From: Firmicutes bacterium UBA1393
Lineage (GTDB): Bacteria; Bacillota; DTU025
Length of the DNA stretch: 7,941 nucleotides
Reading direction: 5' to 3'
Assembly (NCBI GenBank): GCA_002305255.1
Contig: DBQN01000081.1
Location: 171-8,111 of the forward strand
The notes under the pieces were generated by a model, which worked only from the letters and a program-made list of their open reading frames with translations, was not told the origin of the DNA and searched no databases. The translations under genes and the position numbers were made by a program. Positions 1-5,686 of this stretch are shown here, piece by piece; within the stretch, counting starts at the first letter, position 1, and the number at the start of each line of letters is the position of its first letter.

Positions 1-1
1 T

Positions 2-1060
2 ACGGTGGAGAAGACCCTCAGCCTGGGCGGCAGTGGACTGGTGCGCCTGCGAGTGTTGGTTGACGGCAAGCCGGCGGCGGGCGGCGCCTACCTCTACCAT
101 GGTGGCAGGAGCACCAACAAGTACACCACCATGCGCAAGGTTGCTGAGGGCGTGTGGGAGATCACGGTACCCGAGGGCATCCACGATATCGAGTTCGATC
201 CTGACCTCGCGGGCATGGAGAACAAGCTCATCCGAGATGTCGAGGTGGTTGGAGGAAGCACTGTCGAGAAGACGTTGGATCTCGGCGGCAGCGGGCTGGT
301 GCGCCTGCGGGTGTTGGTCGACGGCAAGCCGGCGGCGGGCGGCGCTTACCTCTACCATGGCGGCAGGAGCACCAACAAGTACACCACCATGCGCAAGGTA
401 TCGGATGGCGTGTGGGAGATCACGGTGCCTGAGGGCATCCACGACATCGAGTTCGACCCCGACCTGGCCGGCCTGGATAACAAGCTCATCCGAGATGTCG
501 AGGTAGTCGGCGGTCGCACCGTCGAGAAGACGCTGGATCTCGGAGGCAGCGGACTTGTGCGCCTACGGGTGCTTCTTGATGGCAAACCGGCCGCAGGCGG
601 CGCCTACCTCTACCACGGCGGCAGAAGCACCAACAAGTACACCACCATGCGCAAGGTGTCGGAGGGCGTATGGGAGATCACAGTGCCCGAGGGCGTCCAC
701 GACATCCAGTTCGATCCGGATCTGGCGGGCCTGGATGACCAGTTGATCACGGGTATCGAGGTCACGAGCAAGGGCACAGTCGAGAAGACGCTCGACCTGG
801 GCGGCAGCGGACTTCTCCGCGTAAACTTCACATACCAGGGGCAACCGGCCAACGCCTCCGTGAGGGTGTACTTCGGCGGCAGGGCAACCAACAAGTACGC
901 AAGCCTGAGAAGGATACAGACTGGCGTGTATGAGCTGCGGGTGCCGGCCGGAGTGCACGACATTGAGGTAGACCCCGATGCCTCGGGCGTCGCTACTCAG
1001 CTCATCCGAGATGTTGAGATCAAGGGCGACTCCGTGGTGGAGAAGACCCTGTCTCTATAG
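2..1060 (+). CDS. Repeat protein of 86-residue beta-rich units, 5' end outside the window
   Basis: The frame is open from base 2, so the gene starts upstream and only about 352 C-terminal residues are visible. They form four units of exactly 86 residues plus a partial VEKTLSL at the end. Each unit runs VEKTLxLGGSG, a strand with DGKPAAG, then GGRSTNKYTTMRK, GVWEITVPEG, HDIEFDPD, and finally LIRDVEV. Alternating hydrophobic residues and the G-x-W/Y-x-x-x-VPxG-x-HD pattern resemble carboxypeptidase-regulatory-like or other Ig-like beta-sandwich repeats, often found as C-terminal arrays on exported or VWA-type proteins; this is by pattern, not a search. Units 1-3 are nearly identical, while unit 4 is clearly diverged (YQGQPANASVRVYFGG). 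No transmembrane or anchor segment is seen before the TAG stop. The function of the whole protein cannot be told without the missing N-terminus; an extracellular or surface structural role is inferred. Confidence 0.85.
   Translation, partial: TVEKTLSLGGSGLVRLRVLVDGKPAAGGAYLYHGGRSTNKYTTMRKVAEGVWEITVPEGIHDIEFDPDLAGMENKLIRDVEVVGGSTVEKTLDLGGSGLVRLRVLVDGKPAAGGAYLYHGGRSTNKYTTMRKVSDGVWEITVPEGIHDIEFDPDLAGLDNKLIRDVEVVGGRTVEKTLDLGGSGLVRLRVLLDGKPAAGGAYLYHGGRSTNKYTTMRKVSEGVWEITVPEGVHDIQFDPDLAGLDDQLITGIEVTSKGTVEKTLDLGGSGLLRVNFTYQGQPANASVRVYFGGRATNKYASLRRIQTGVYELRVPAGVHDIEVDPDASGVATQLIRDVEIKGDSVVEKTLSL
5..1036 (+). repeat. Four tandem 258-bp coding repeats
   Basis: Units lie at 5-262, 263-520, 521-778 and 779-1036, each exactly 258 bp (86 codons), with a partial fifth copy of the VEKTLSL start at 1037-1057. 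The first three are close to identical at the DNA level over long stretches; the fourth is diverged in both DNA and protein. This pattern suggests recent amplification of the first three by unequal crossing-over or replication slippage. Confidence 0.95.
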
Positions 1061-1085
1061 CGCAGGGAGTTGGGCAGACCAATGG

Positions 1086-1117
1086 CAGGGGGCGCGACCG
1101 TGTGGCCGCGCCCCCTG
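1086..1117. terminator. 11-bp GC stem-loop between convergent genes
   Basis: CAGGGGGCGCG (1086-1096) pairs perfectly with CGCGCCCCCTG (1107-1117) across a 10-nt loop. It lies 25 bp past the stop of the repeat protein and 68 bp past the stop of the leftward acyltransferase, so it could end both transcripts. Neither side has a clean T-tract, so it is terminator-like rather than a textbook intrinsic terminator. Confidence 0.6.
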
Positions 1118-1185
1118 TGTCATACCTCTCACATCAGTGTTCCTGTCTAGCACCTGAAATCCTGGTGCGTGGCCCACGGGACGGA

Positions 1186-2481
1186 TTAGCCCGTGCTTCC
1201 CAGGGCTGTGTGTCGCCTGCTGCCGCCACCGCCCACGCCGCGCGCGGCCGCTTCCGCCTGCAGACTCCTGACCATCAGGTGCCATTCATAGGTGCTCTCC
1301 AGCTCGTTGTGGAACACTAAGCTGTAGATGTCGCCGTCGTAGAGGAACTCTACGATCCTGTTGCGCCGGCCCCTAATGGCCTCCACTGAGAATCCCTTGA
1401 CGCGATTGAGAAGGAACTCCGACGGGAGTGCGTCGGCATCGCGGCCCTCACGTTCGGCCTCGACGCGTATGGCGTCCTCATAGAGCACCACTTCGCCGTC
1501 GCCCAAGATCTCCATCTGACCAGCTTTGGGCTTACGCCTGATTGTCACCTTGCACGGGCCGTGTATGACGTCGCGCTCAGGGGTAGAGGTGGCTCGGCGT
1601 GCAGCCAGCCGAATCTGGGACTTTTGCCACTTGTCTTGCGCTTCAAGATTCTCATGATGCAGACGGCTGCCATTCACCAGGATGAACTCGCCTCTGTCGC
1701 CCCATCTGACGCTGTATCCGCATACCTTGCACGTGCAGAAATCGCCCCTGGTGACAAAGCAGTCATTCGAGCCACACTCAGGGCACAAGAACATGATGTT
1801 GTGAAGCCCGTGCGCCCTGTTCTTCCCGCGGTATCGCAGATGCGGGTGGGCGCGTATCCACTCGAAATCGCTGTTGTGCAGGCTCTCAGCCACTGCCTGT
1901 TGGATCTGGTCGGGCTTCAGCTTTCTCACCTGTTCTCTCGAGAACAGTACCTTCATGTTGAGAATGCAGCGGCCTCGACGTCCCCAGTACGCCCAGCACG
2001 GCCGTGTGAGGAACCCGCCCTGGATCTTGGCTACCACCAAGGGCACATCGAGCATCTTGGCGAGGCGCCCTACAGTGGGCGCGATGGCGTCGGTGTATCC
2101 GGCCATGCTTCGCTGCCCCTCCGGGAACAGTCCCACCGACCAGCCGTGCTTGACACACTGAAGCATCCGTCGGATGGACGCAGGATCGATGTCAAACTTG
2201 CTCTTAGGTATGGAGCCAAGCGCGGCCATGATCGCACTGACGAACCTGTTCTTGAACAGGGAGTCAGTGGCGAGAAAGCTGATTCGGCCCGGGATGTTGA
2301 CTCCTATGAAGAAGGGATCCAGGTCAGTTTGGTGGTTTGAGACTACGAGGAACGGAGGAGCCACACCACCAAGCTCTATCTTGCCGCGCCTGAGTTTGCC
2401 CGTCAGCCTGAAGTGGATGGCCATTATGATCTTGACTATGGACGTGGTTATCCGGGTGGTCAGCGTGGGGACGCCTTCCAT
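1186..2481 (-). CDS. PlsC-family acyltransferase with C-terminal zinc ribbon
   Basis: A 431-residue lysophospholipid acyltransferase-family protein, expected to move an acyl chain to a glycerophosphate-type acceptor at the inner face of the membrane. Visible motifs are NHQTDLD (HX4D, His50 and Asp55), GSIPKSKFD (89-97), LFPEGQRS (FPEG at 119-122) and VPLVVAKIQGG (147-156). After about residue 230 it departs from ordinary 200-260 residue PlsC proteins: CPEC (233-236) and CKVCGY (251-256) make a four-cysteine zinc ribbon, followed by about 170 residues of mixed alpha/beta sequence ending in a Trp-containing helix, perhaps PH- or GRAM-like. A hydrophobic stretch near residues 15-24 may touch the membrane. 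The ATG at 2481 was chosen because GGGGTGAG lies upstream at workable spacing; a GTG at 2493 would add four residues. The exact acceptor is unknown, so no plsC symbol is given. Confidence 0.85.
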   Translation of the reverse strand: MEGVPTLTTRITTSIVKIIMAIHFRLTGKLRRGKIELGGVAPPFLVVSNHQTDLDPFFIGVNIPGRISFLATDSLFKNRFVSAIMAALGSIPKSKFDIDPASIRRMLQCVKHGWSVGLFPEGQRSMAGYTDAIAPTVGRLAKMLDVPLVVAKIQGGFLTRPCWAYWGRRGRCILNMKVLFSREQVRKLKPDQIQQAVAESLHNSDFEWIRAHPHLRYRGKNRAHGLHNIMFLCPECGSNDCFVTRGDFCTCKVCGYSVRWGDRGEFILVNGSRLHHENLEAQDKWQKSQIRLAARRATSTPERDVIHGPCKVTIRRKPKAGQMEILGDGEVVLYEDAIRVEAEREGRDADALPSEFLLNRVKGFSVEAIRGRRNRIVEFLYDGDIYSLVFHNELESTYEWHLMVRSLQAEAAARGVGGGGSRRHTALGSTG

Positions 2482-2705
2482 ATTCCATCTCACCCCGACT
2501 CATTCGAGTTATCAAATCCCTTGCCAGGTCTATCGGTGCTGGATAGCGCGGCGAGCCCCTATCGCCACGAACGCCATGATAGACCTAGTGTAGAATGGTG
2601 CACTGTTTCCAGCCCTGTCATACAGCGCACTTTCATCGAGACCATAGTAACTGCGCATCAGCTGAGCATGAGTGGTCTGTCAGCACTGTTATGTTCGTTC
2701 TCAGT

Positions 2706-3278
2706 CTATTCGCCTTCGCCCGTCTGTTCCCTTTGGGCAACGACATTCGGGTCACCGTTGTTCCTTGAAACGAGCCCAGAAAAGCCGGTGGCGGCGTGGG
2801 CAGCGTTGGCGGCCCTTGCGATGATGCTGTCAGCATCGGGCCTGGCCGGGCATGAGAACAAGTCGCGGGCGACGATGGCCTGATGCCATGACGTGAGGCG
2901 TTCCAGCTCGGCAAGGACGGACTCCTCTTCCGTTGTTTCTCGCGTCGAAATCCTTTGTTCGATTCTGGCGACGTACTTGCTGCACTCCGCCACCAGTTCT
3001 GCGTACTCGGCTTCACGCGCTCGGTTGAGAAGCCTGATGATCGCGTTCTTGCTCTCATCGTCGACAGCGGTGCTCTCAAGGAGCACGCCTGTCCCACCAT
3101 TTGCTCGAATGTACTCAGACGCAGCCTGAAGTTGAGCGCGGCTGTCGTCGGAGTATGGCAAGAACCACAGACACTGCTTCACATTGACGGCTCCCAGCTT
3201 CTTGAGCCGGCGCCACACCGACACTCGCGCCCGCGTGGGCTCCGCAGGAAGGCTGTACCCGAACACCAGCCACTTCAT
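2706..3278 (-). CDS. ChrB N-terminal-domain protein, short form
   Basis: A 190-residue protein opening with KWLVFGYSLP, then RVSVWRRLKKLGAV, KQCLWFLP and later TAVDDESKNAIIRLL. This is the pattern of the ChrB N-terminal domain, found in chromate-resistance regulators and loosely related to PaaX-type regulators. Full ChrB is about 300 residues; here the C-terminal half is absent, and the last 80 residues are a helical, Arg/Glu-rich segment (EQRISTRETTEEESVLAELE). No chrA transporter is in the window, so chromate resistance is not supported by context. The ATG at 3278 was chosen over one at 3323: AAGGTGA sits 5 nt upstream, and the 3323 ATG lies inside the -10 box. It has its own promoter and is probably monocistronic, with the acyltransferase gene starting 224 bp further on. 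A DNA-binding or stress-response role is inferred. Confidence 0.75.
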   Translation of the reverse strand: MKWLVFGYSLPAEPTRARVSVWRRLKKLGAVNVKQCLWFLPYSDDSRAQLQAASEYIRANGGTGVLLESTAVDDESKNAIIRLLNRAREAEYAELVAECSKYVARIEQRISTRETTEEESVLAELERLTSWHQAIVARDLFSCPARPDADSIIARAANAAHAATGFSGLVSRNNGDPNVVAQREQTGEGE

Positions 3279-3302
3279 CCTATTCACCTTGCGCACCCCT
3301 AA

Positions 3303-3318
3303 TGTGATGCTGTTCACA
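3303..3318. promoter_or_regulatory. CRP/FNR-like dyad TGTGA-N6-TCACA over the start site
   Basis: A perfect 5-bp inverted repeat with 6-bp centre, matching the half-sites and spacing known for CRP-family regulators. It lies just downstream of the -10 box across the predicted transcription start, a repressor position. Both this dyad and the one at 3334-3349 contain TGCTGTT on the minus strand, and their left edges are 31 bp apart, about three helical turns. Confidence 0.45.
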
Positions 3319-3321
3319 GAC

Positions 3322-3350
3322 ATGATAGCATGGTGTAACAGCAGTTACAA
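3322..3350 (-). promoter_or_regulatory. Sigma-70-type promoter of the chrB-like gene
   Basis: Read on the minus strand, TTGTAA (3350-3345, 4 of 6 to TTGACA) and TATCAT (3327-3322, 5 of 6 to TATAAT) are separated by exactly 17 nt. Transcription would begin near 3315, giving a leader of about 35 nt before the ATG at 3278. Two dyads overlap or flank it. Confidence 0.6.
3334..3349. promoter_or_regulatory. Operator-like dyad TGTAAC-N4-GTTACA
   Basis: A perfect inverted repeat with 6-bp arms and 4-bp centre. It overlaps five bases of the -35 box and the adjoining spacer of the chrB-like promoter, so a protein bound here would block RNA polymerase. The binding protein is unknown; autoregulation by the gene product is possible. 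Confidence 0.5.
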
Positions 3351-3377
3351 GGCGCCTTGAGCGGTGACAGCGGTGAC
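3348..3377. repeat. 12-bp palindrome followed by tandem AGCGGTGAC
   Basis: CAAGGCGCCTTG (3348-3359) is a perfect palindrome overlapping the first bases of the -35 box of the chrB-like promoter. It is followed directly by two tandem copies of AGCGGTGAC (3360-3368, 3369-3377). These fill most of the gap to the ankyrin gene stop and may be extra upstream regulatory sites; no T-tract marks them as a terminator. Confidence 0.5.
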
Positions 3378-3388
3378 GCTGAGGCTGC

Positions 3389-4576
3389 TCAGTCGTGGGC
3401 TCCGGCGGCTATCAGAAGGTCAATGATCTCTGTCGCTCCATCTTCCTCGGCGCGCTCCCTGGCGTGCTGAAGGACGGTTCGACCTGACCAGTCTGTGTGG
3501 TTCACATCGGCGCCGGCCTCGATGAGGGCTTCGACAGCGTCGGGATCACCGCCTTCGGCGACAGCGAATGTCAGCGCTGTCCAGCCATTGAGACCAGTGG
3601 CCTCAATGTCGGCGCCGTTTTCGAGCAACACGCCGACAATGTCGGAAGACGTTCCGTATACGGCGGCCAGCATGAGAGGGCTCATGCCGAAGGACTGGAA
3701 CACGTTCACCTCTGCCCCGGCCTCAATGAGCGGCTGAACAACCTCAGGCACCATCGTGTAGGTGACTGCCCACATTATGGGCGTCCAGCGTTGATCGTCG
3801 GTGGCGTTCACATCGGCACCCCCCTTGAGAAGCGCCTCGATGACTGCCGGGTTGGAGGAGTATCCTGCGGCGATCATCAAGGGGGTACTGCCATCAAGTC
3901 CAACGGCGTCGACGTAGGCTCCCGCCGCGGCCAGCAGGTCAATCATGGACGGGTCCGGGTTCCTGTCGGCAGCGAAGAACATGGGTGTCCAGCCGTTCTG
4001 ATCAGCGGCATTCGGATCGGCACCTGCCTCCAGCAGCGCCGCGGCCTTATCAACTCCATCACCGACGGATACAGCGAGCATCAAAGGCGTCCTGCCGTCG
4101 GGCGTCGCTGCGTTAGGGTCGGCCCCCAGCCTTGTGAGGGCCCTGATGACCTCTGCAGAGCTGCCGAACGCTGCCGCATACATTAGGGGAGTCCAGCCGT
4201 CGGTGTCGGTGCCGTCAACCTCAGCACCGGCAGCCACCAGGGCATCGACTATGCCTGCATTACTGGTATTCGCGGCGGCAAGCATGAGGACTGTCGCGTT
4301 CTCCTTGAGCCTGGCGTTGACGTCAGCACCAGCATCCACCAGGGCGGCGATGATGCTGGGATCGCCGTTGCTAGCGCCTGCGCGCATCAACGGCGTCCAG
4401 CCATCGGAGCCGCGGGCATTCACATCAGCGCCGGCGCTGATGAGGGCTTGGACCTCGGCGAGGGTGGCGCCGCTGAAAGCCAGATCCAGCAGTGATGAGG
4501 CTGCCACGGCCGGCCCGGCCGCAGCCAGACATATCAGCGTTGCGACTGCCAGCACGGCCACGAGCGTCTTGTTCAT
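3389..4576 (-). CDS. Exported ankyrin-repeat protein
   Basis: A 395-residue protein. Residues 1-25 are a signal peptide: MNKTL, a hydrophobic core, and cleavage after AVA. The rest is about 11 ankyrin repeats, each with a TPLM-type turn (DGWTPLMYAA, DGRTPLMLAV, DGSTPLMIAA) and a GADVNA-type loop end. Units are about 33-35 residues, several with a short extra loop between helices (SNGDPSII, RNPDPSMI, EGGDPDAV), slightly longer than the 33-residue consensus. No enzyme domain or membrane anchor is seen, so it is probably a protein-binding scaffold outside the cytoplasm. The frame stays open upstream to 4936, but that part crosses the palindrome array and has no signal peptide; the ATG at 4576 with GGGGG about 8 nt upstream was chosen, although this ribosome site is modest. 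Its binding partner is unknown. Confidence 0.9.
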   Translation of the reverse strand: MNKTLVAVLAVATLICLAAAGPAVAASSLLDLAFSGATLAEVQALISAGADVNARGSDGWTPLMRAGASNGDPSIIAALVDAGADVNARLKENATVLMLAAANTSNAGIVDALVAAGAEVDGTDTDGWTPLMYAAAFGSSAEVIRALTRLGADPNAATPDGRTPLMLAVSVGDGVDKAAALLEAGADPNAADQNGWTPMFFAADRNPDPSMIDLLAAAGAYVDAVGLDGSTPLMIAAGYSSNPAVIEALLKGGADVNATDDQRWTPIMWAVTYTMVPEVVQPLIEAGAEVNVFQSFGMSPLMLAAVYGTSSDIVGVLLENGADIEATGLNGWTALTFAVAEGGDPDAVEALIEAGADVNHTDWSGRTVLQHARERAEEDGATEIIDLLIAAGAHD

Positions 4577-4739
4577 GGTGGGTGCCCCCGATCTATTCAA
4601 CTCTGACTGTGGGATTCGCCATCGCCACGGTGGAACCCTCCCAGAACATGTCATTTCGCGGGCGGCGGGTGAGGCGGGCAGGCGGACGCGCGCAGAGATC
4701 GCAGGGGTATGGGGGGCATTCGACGCCTGGAGCTGGGAT

Positions 4740-5081
4740 GACCTAAGGTTGGGTCGGTTTCGGGCGCTTGTAGCTGGCCTGACCCACGGATGGGTCGATT
4801 CTCGCACCAAACGACCCAGCCCTGGGGCGTTTGGCCTCAGGAGTGACCCACCGGTAGGTCGTCCACGTCGAGGGCGCCAGGCGCCGGTTGCGACTAACCA
4901 AGCCAGCAGCGGCCCTAACCGCGCGTAGCTGGTCAAATAAGAAAGCGGCGCACGGCGCCGCTACCCCTTCTCTACCCCGTTCGCATTTGGCTTCGAGAGG
5001 CGACCCGTGGCTGGGTCGGTTTCGGACTCAAGCGACCCGGCTATGGGTCGAGCGGCCTCTGAAGTGACCCGCGCCTGGGTC
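4740..5081. repeat. Array of seven GACCCR-N4-TGGGTC palindromes
   Basis: 16-bp dyads begin at 4740, 4781, 4813, 4845, 5002, 5034 and 5066. 4781-4796 is perfect (GACCCACGGATGGGTC); the others have one or two arm mismatches. Within two triplets (4781/4813/4845 and 5002/5034/5066) the period is exactly 32 bp, 16-bp dyad plus 16-bp spacer, and the second spacers of the two triplets match at 11 of 16 positions. A box GKAGCTGG precedes the dyads at 4740 and 4781 by 3 nt, and occurs again without a dyad at 4925-4932. The whole lies between the divergent ankyrin and HTH genes. It could be a REP-like hairpin element family or a multi-site operator. It is not a CRISPR: units are too short and too degenerate. 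Confidence 0.85.
4934..4962 (-). terminator. Leftward intrinsic terminator
   Basis: On the minus strand AGCGGCGC, loop CGT and GCGCCGCT form a perfect 8-bp stem with a 3-nt loop, followed by TTCTTATTTG. This is a good rho-independent terminator for leftward transcription. No minus-strand gene lies immediately upstream: the nearest is the alkylation repair gene, beyond the HTH-PIN operon. It may insulate the ankyrin gene or end an unannotated small RNA. Confidence 0.6.
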
Positions 5082-5109
5082 ACCCTCCAGCCTCCCCCGC
5101 TCTTGCGGA

Positions 5110-5142
5110 CCACTGGCACAACTAGCATCTTCGGGCCAGTGG
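5110..5142. repeat. 8-bp perfect inverted repeat, 17-bp spacer
   Basis: CCACTGGC (5110-5117) and GCCAGTGG (5135-5142) are exact inverse complements in the gene-free stretch upstream of the HTH-PIN operon. It could be a regulatory dyad or a hairpin in a transcript ending at the leftward terminator at 4934-4962. Confidence 0.5.
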
Positions 5143-5279
5143 ATCACAGATGCACACCGCCCCAGCTGGCATTGGCGTCGCTGCAGCGCGAACCGCGCGG
5201 GCGGCACCCGGTCTCGATGGGGCGGCGTGGTGGGCAACTCGCAATCGCGTCTTGCTAGGAAATGACGGTCTACGATGAT

Positions 5280-5290
5280 ATGTAATACAT
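5280..5290. promoter_or_regulatory. Dyad ATGTA-A-TACAT over a possible -10 box
   Basis: A perfect 11-bp palindrome 23 bp before the chosen start of the HTH gene. It contains TGTAAT (5281-5286), 5 of 6 to the -10 consensus, but no good -35 stands 16-18 nt upstream. It is a candidate autoregulatory operator for the HTH protein, since antitoxin-type proteins commonly repress their own operons. Confidence 0.35.
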
Positions 5291-5313
5291 CAAGCTCCGG
5301 GGAGGTGGCCCAT

Positions 5314-5685
5314 GTGGGCGATGTGGACGGCGACCTTCTGCTGACGGTGGCGGAAGCCGCTGACTACCTCACTGTGTCGGTGCCGACTGTGTGGAGGTGG
5401 CTGCGCGAAGGCAAGCTCAGCGGTGTGAAGATCGGGAACAGTAGACGGTTGAGGCTGAGCGAGGTGCGCCGCTTCGCGATGGCGGGGGCGACGGGGGCGC
5501 GCGAAACCGCGCCGGCCTATGGGGGTGAAGCGCTCGTTGATGTCACGGGCGATGCTATCTTGGCCGAGCTCAGGGCGCGAGTGGCGTGCAAGTGCAACGG
5601 CTATCCGGGCACTGAAGCCCTCCGCCAGATCAGGCGCGAAGGGATCAGTTCGCCTGGTTACCTGCATGAACCAGGTGATCGCTAG
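5314..5685 (+). CDS. Excisionase-family HTH protein, probable antitoxin
   Basis: A 123-residue protein with a MerR/excisionase-type winged HTH (HTH_17-like) at residues 9-54: LLTVAEAADYL, then VSVPTVWRWLREGKL, KIGNSRRLRLSEVRRF. The remaining 70 residues (GEALVDVTGDAILAELRARV, then a short Cys-containing tail) match no domain I recognise and could be the toxin-binding part. The GTG at 5314 was chosen because GGGGAGGTG sits 7-8 nt upstream; the in-frame ATG at 5275 lacks a ribosome site and would overlap the putative -10 and dyad. The stop is one base before the start of a PIN-domain gene, so the two are co-transcribed. By analogy with VapBC systems it would neutralise the nuclease and repress the operon; this is inferred from the pairing. 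As a lone HTH_17 protein it could also be a plain regulator. Confidence 0.8.
   Translation: MGDVDGDLLLTVAEAADYLTVSVPTVWRWLREGKLSGVKIGNSRRLRLSEVRRFAMAGATGARETAPAYGGEALVDVTGDAILAELRARVACKCNGYPGTEALRQIRREGISSPGYLHEPGDR
5650..5678 (+). promoter_or_regulatory. Hairpin covering the PIN gene ribosome binding site
   Basis: In RNA, 5650-5659 pairs with 5669-5678 over 10 bp (one G-U), around a 9-nt loop. The core is CCTGGTT/AACCAGG. Six of the eight bases of the toxin Shine-Dalgarno AGGTGATC (5673-5680) fall in the 3' arm. The element lies inside the end of the HTH gene, so a ribosome finishing that gene would open it. Confidence 0.55.
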
Positions 5686-5686
5686 C

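Noticed and set aside
2482..2705. Promoter for the acyltransferase gene
   Set aside because: TATCAT and TACACT occur on the minus strand near 2575-2595 but no acceptable -35 is at the right distance; the gap shows only a 5-bp dyad (CTATC/GATAG) and no gene.
4134..4928. 264-residue plus-strand open frame
   Set aside because: Mostly antisense to the ankyrin repeats (repetitive Ser/Ala/Pro), ending in translated palindromes (DDLRLGRFRA); no ribosome site.
4577..4936. Upstream extension of the ankyrin frame (120 extra residues)
   Set aside because: It crosses the GACCC palindromes, has low-complexity Arg/Pro content, and would bury the clear signal peptide that begins at 4576.
4781..5081. CRISPR array
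   Set aside because: The repeat is 16 bp, degenerate and palindromic, spacers are 16 bp and resemble each other between triplets, and no cas gene is present.
5007..5258. 83-residue plus-strand open frame
   Set aside because: Reads through three copies of the palindrome, has no recognisable domain and no Shine-Dalgarno site.
5275..5313. Alternative ATG start of the HTH gene
   Set aside because: No ribosome site before 5275, and it overlaps the dyad and possible -10; GTG at 5314 has GGGGAGGTG upstream.
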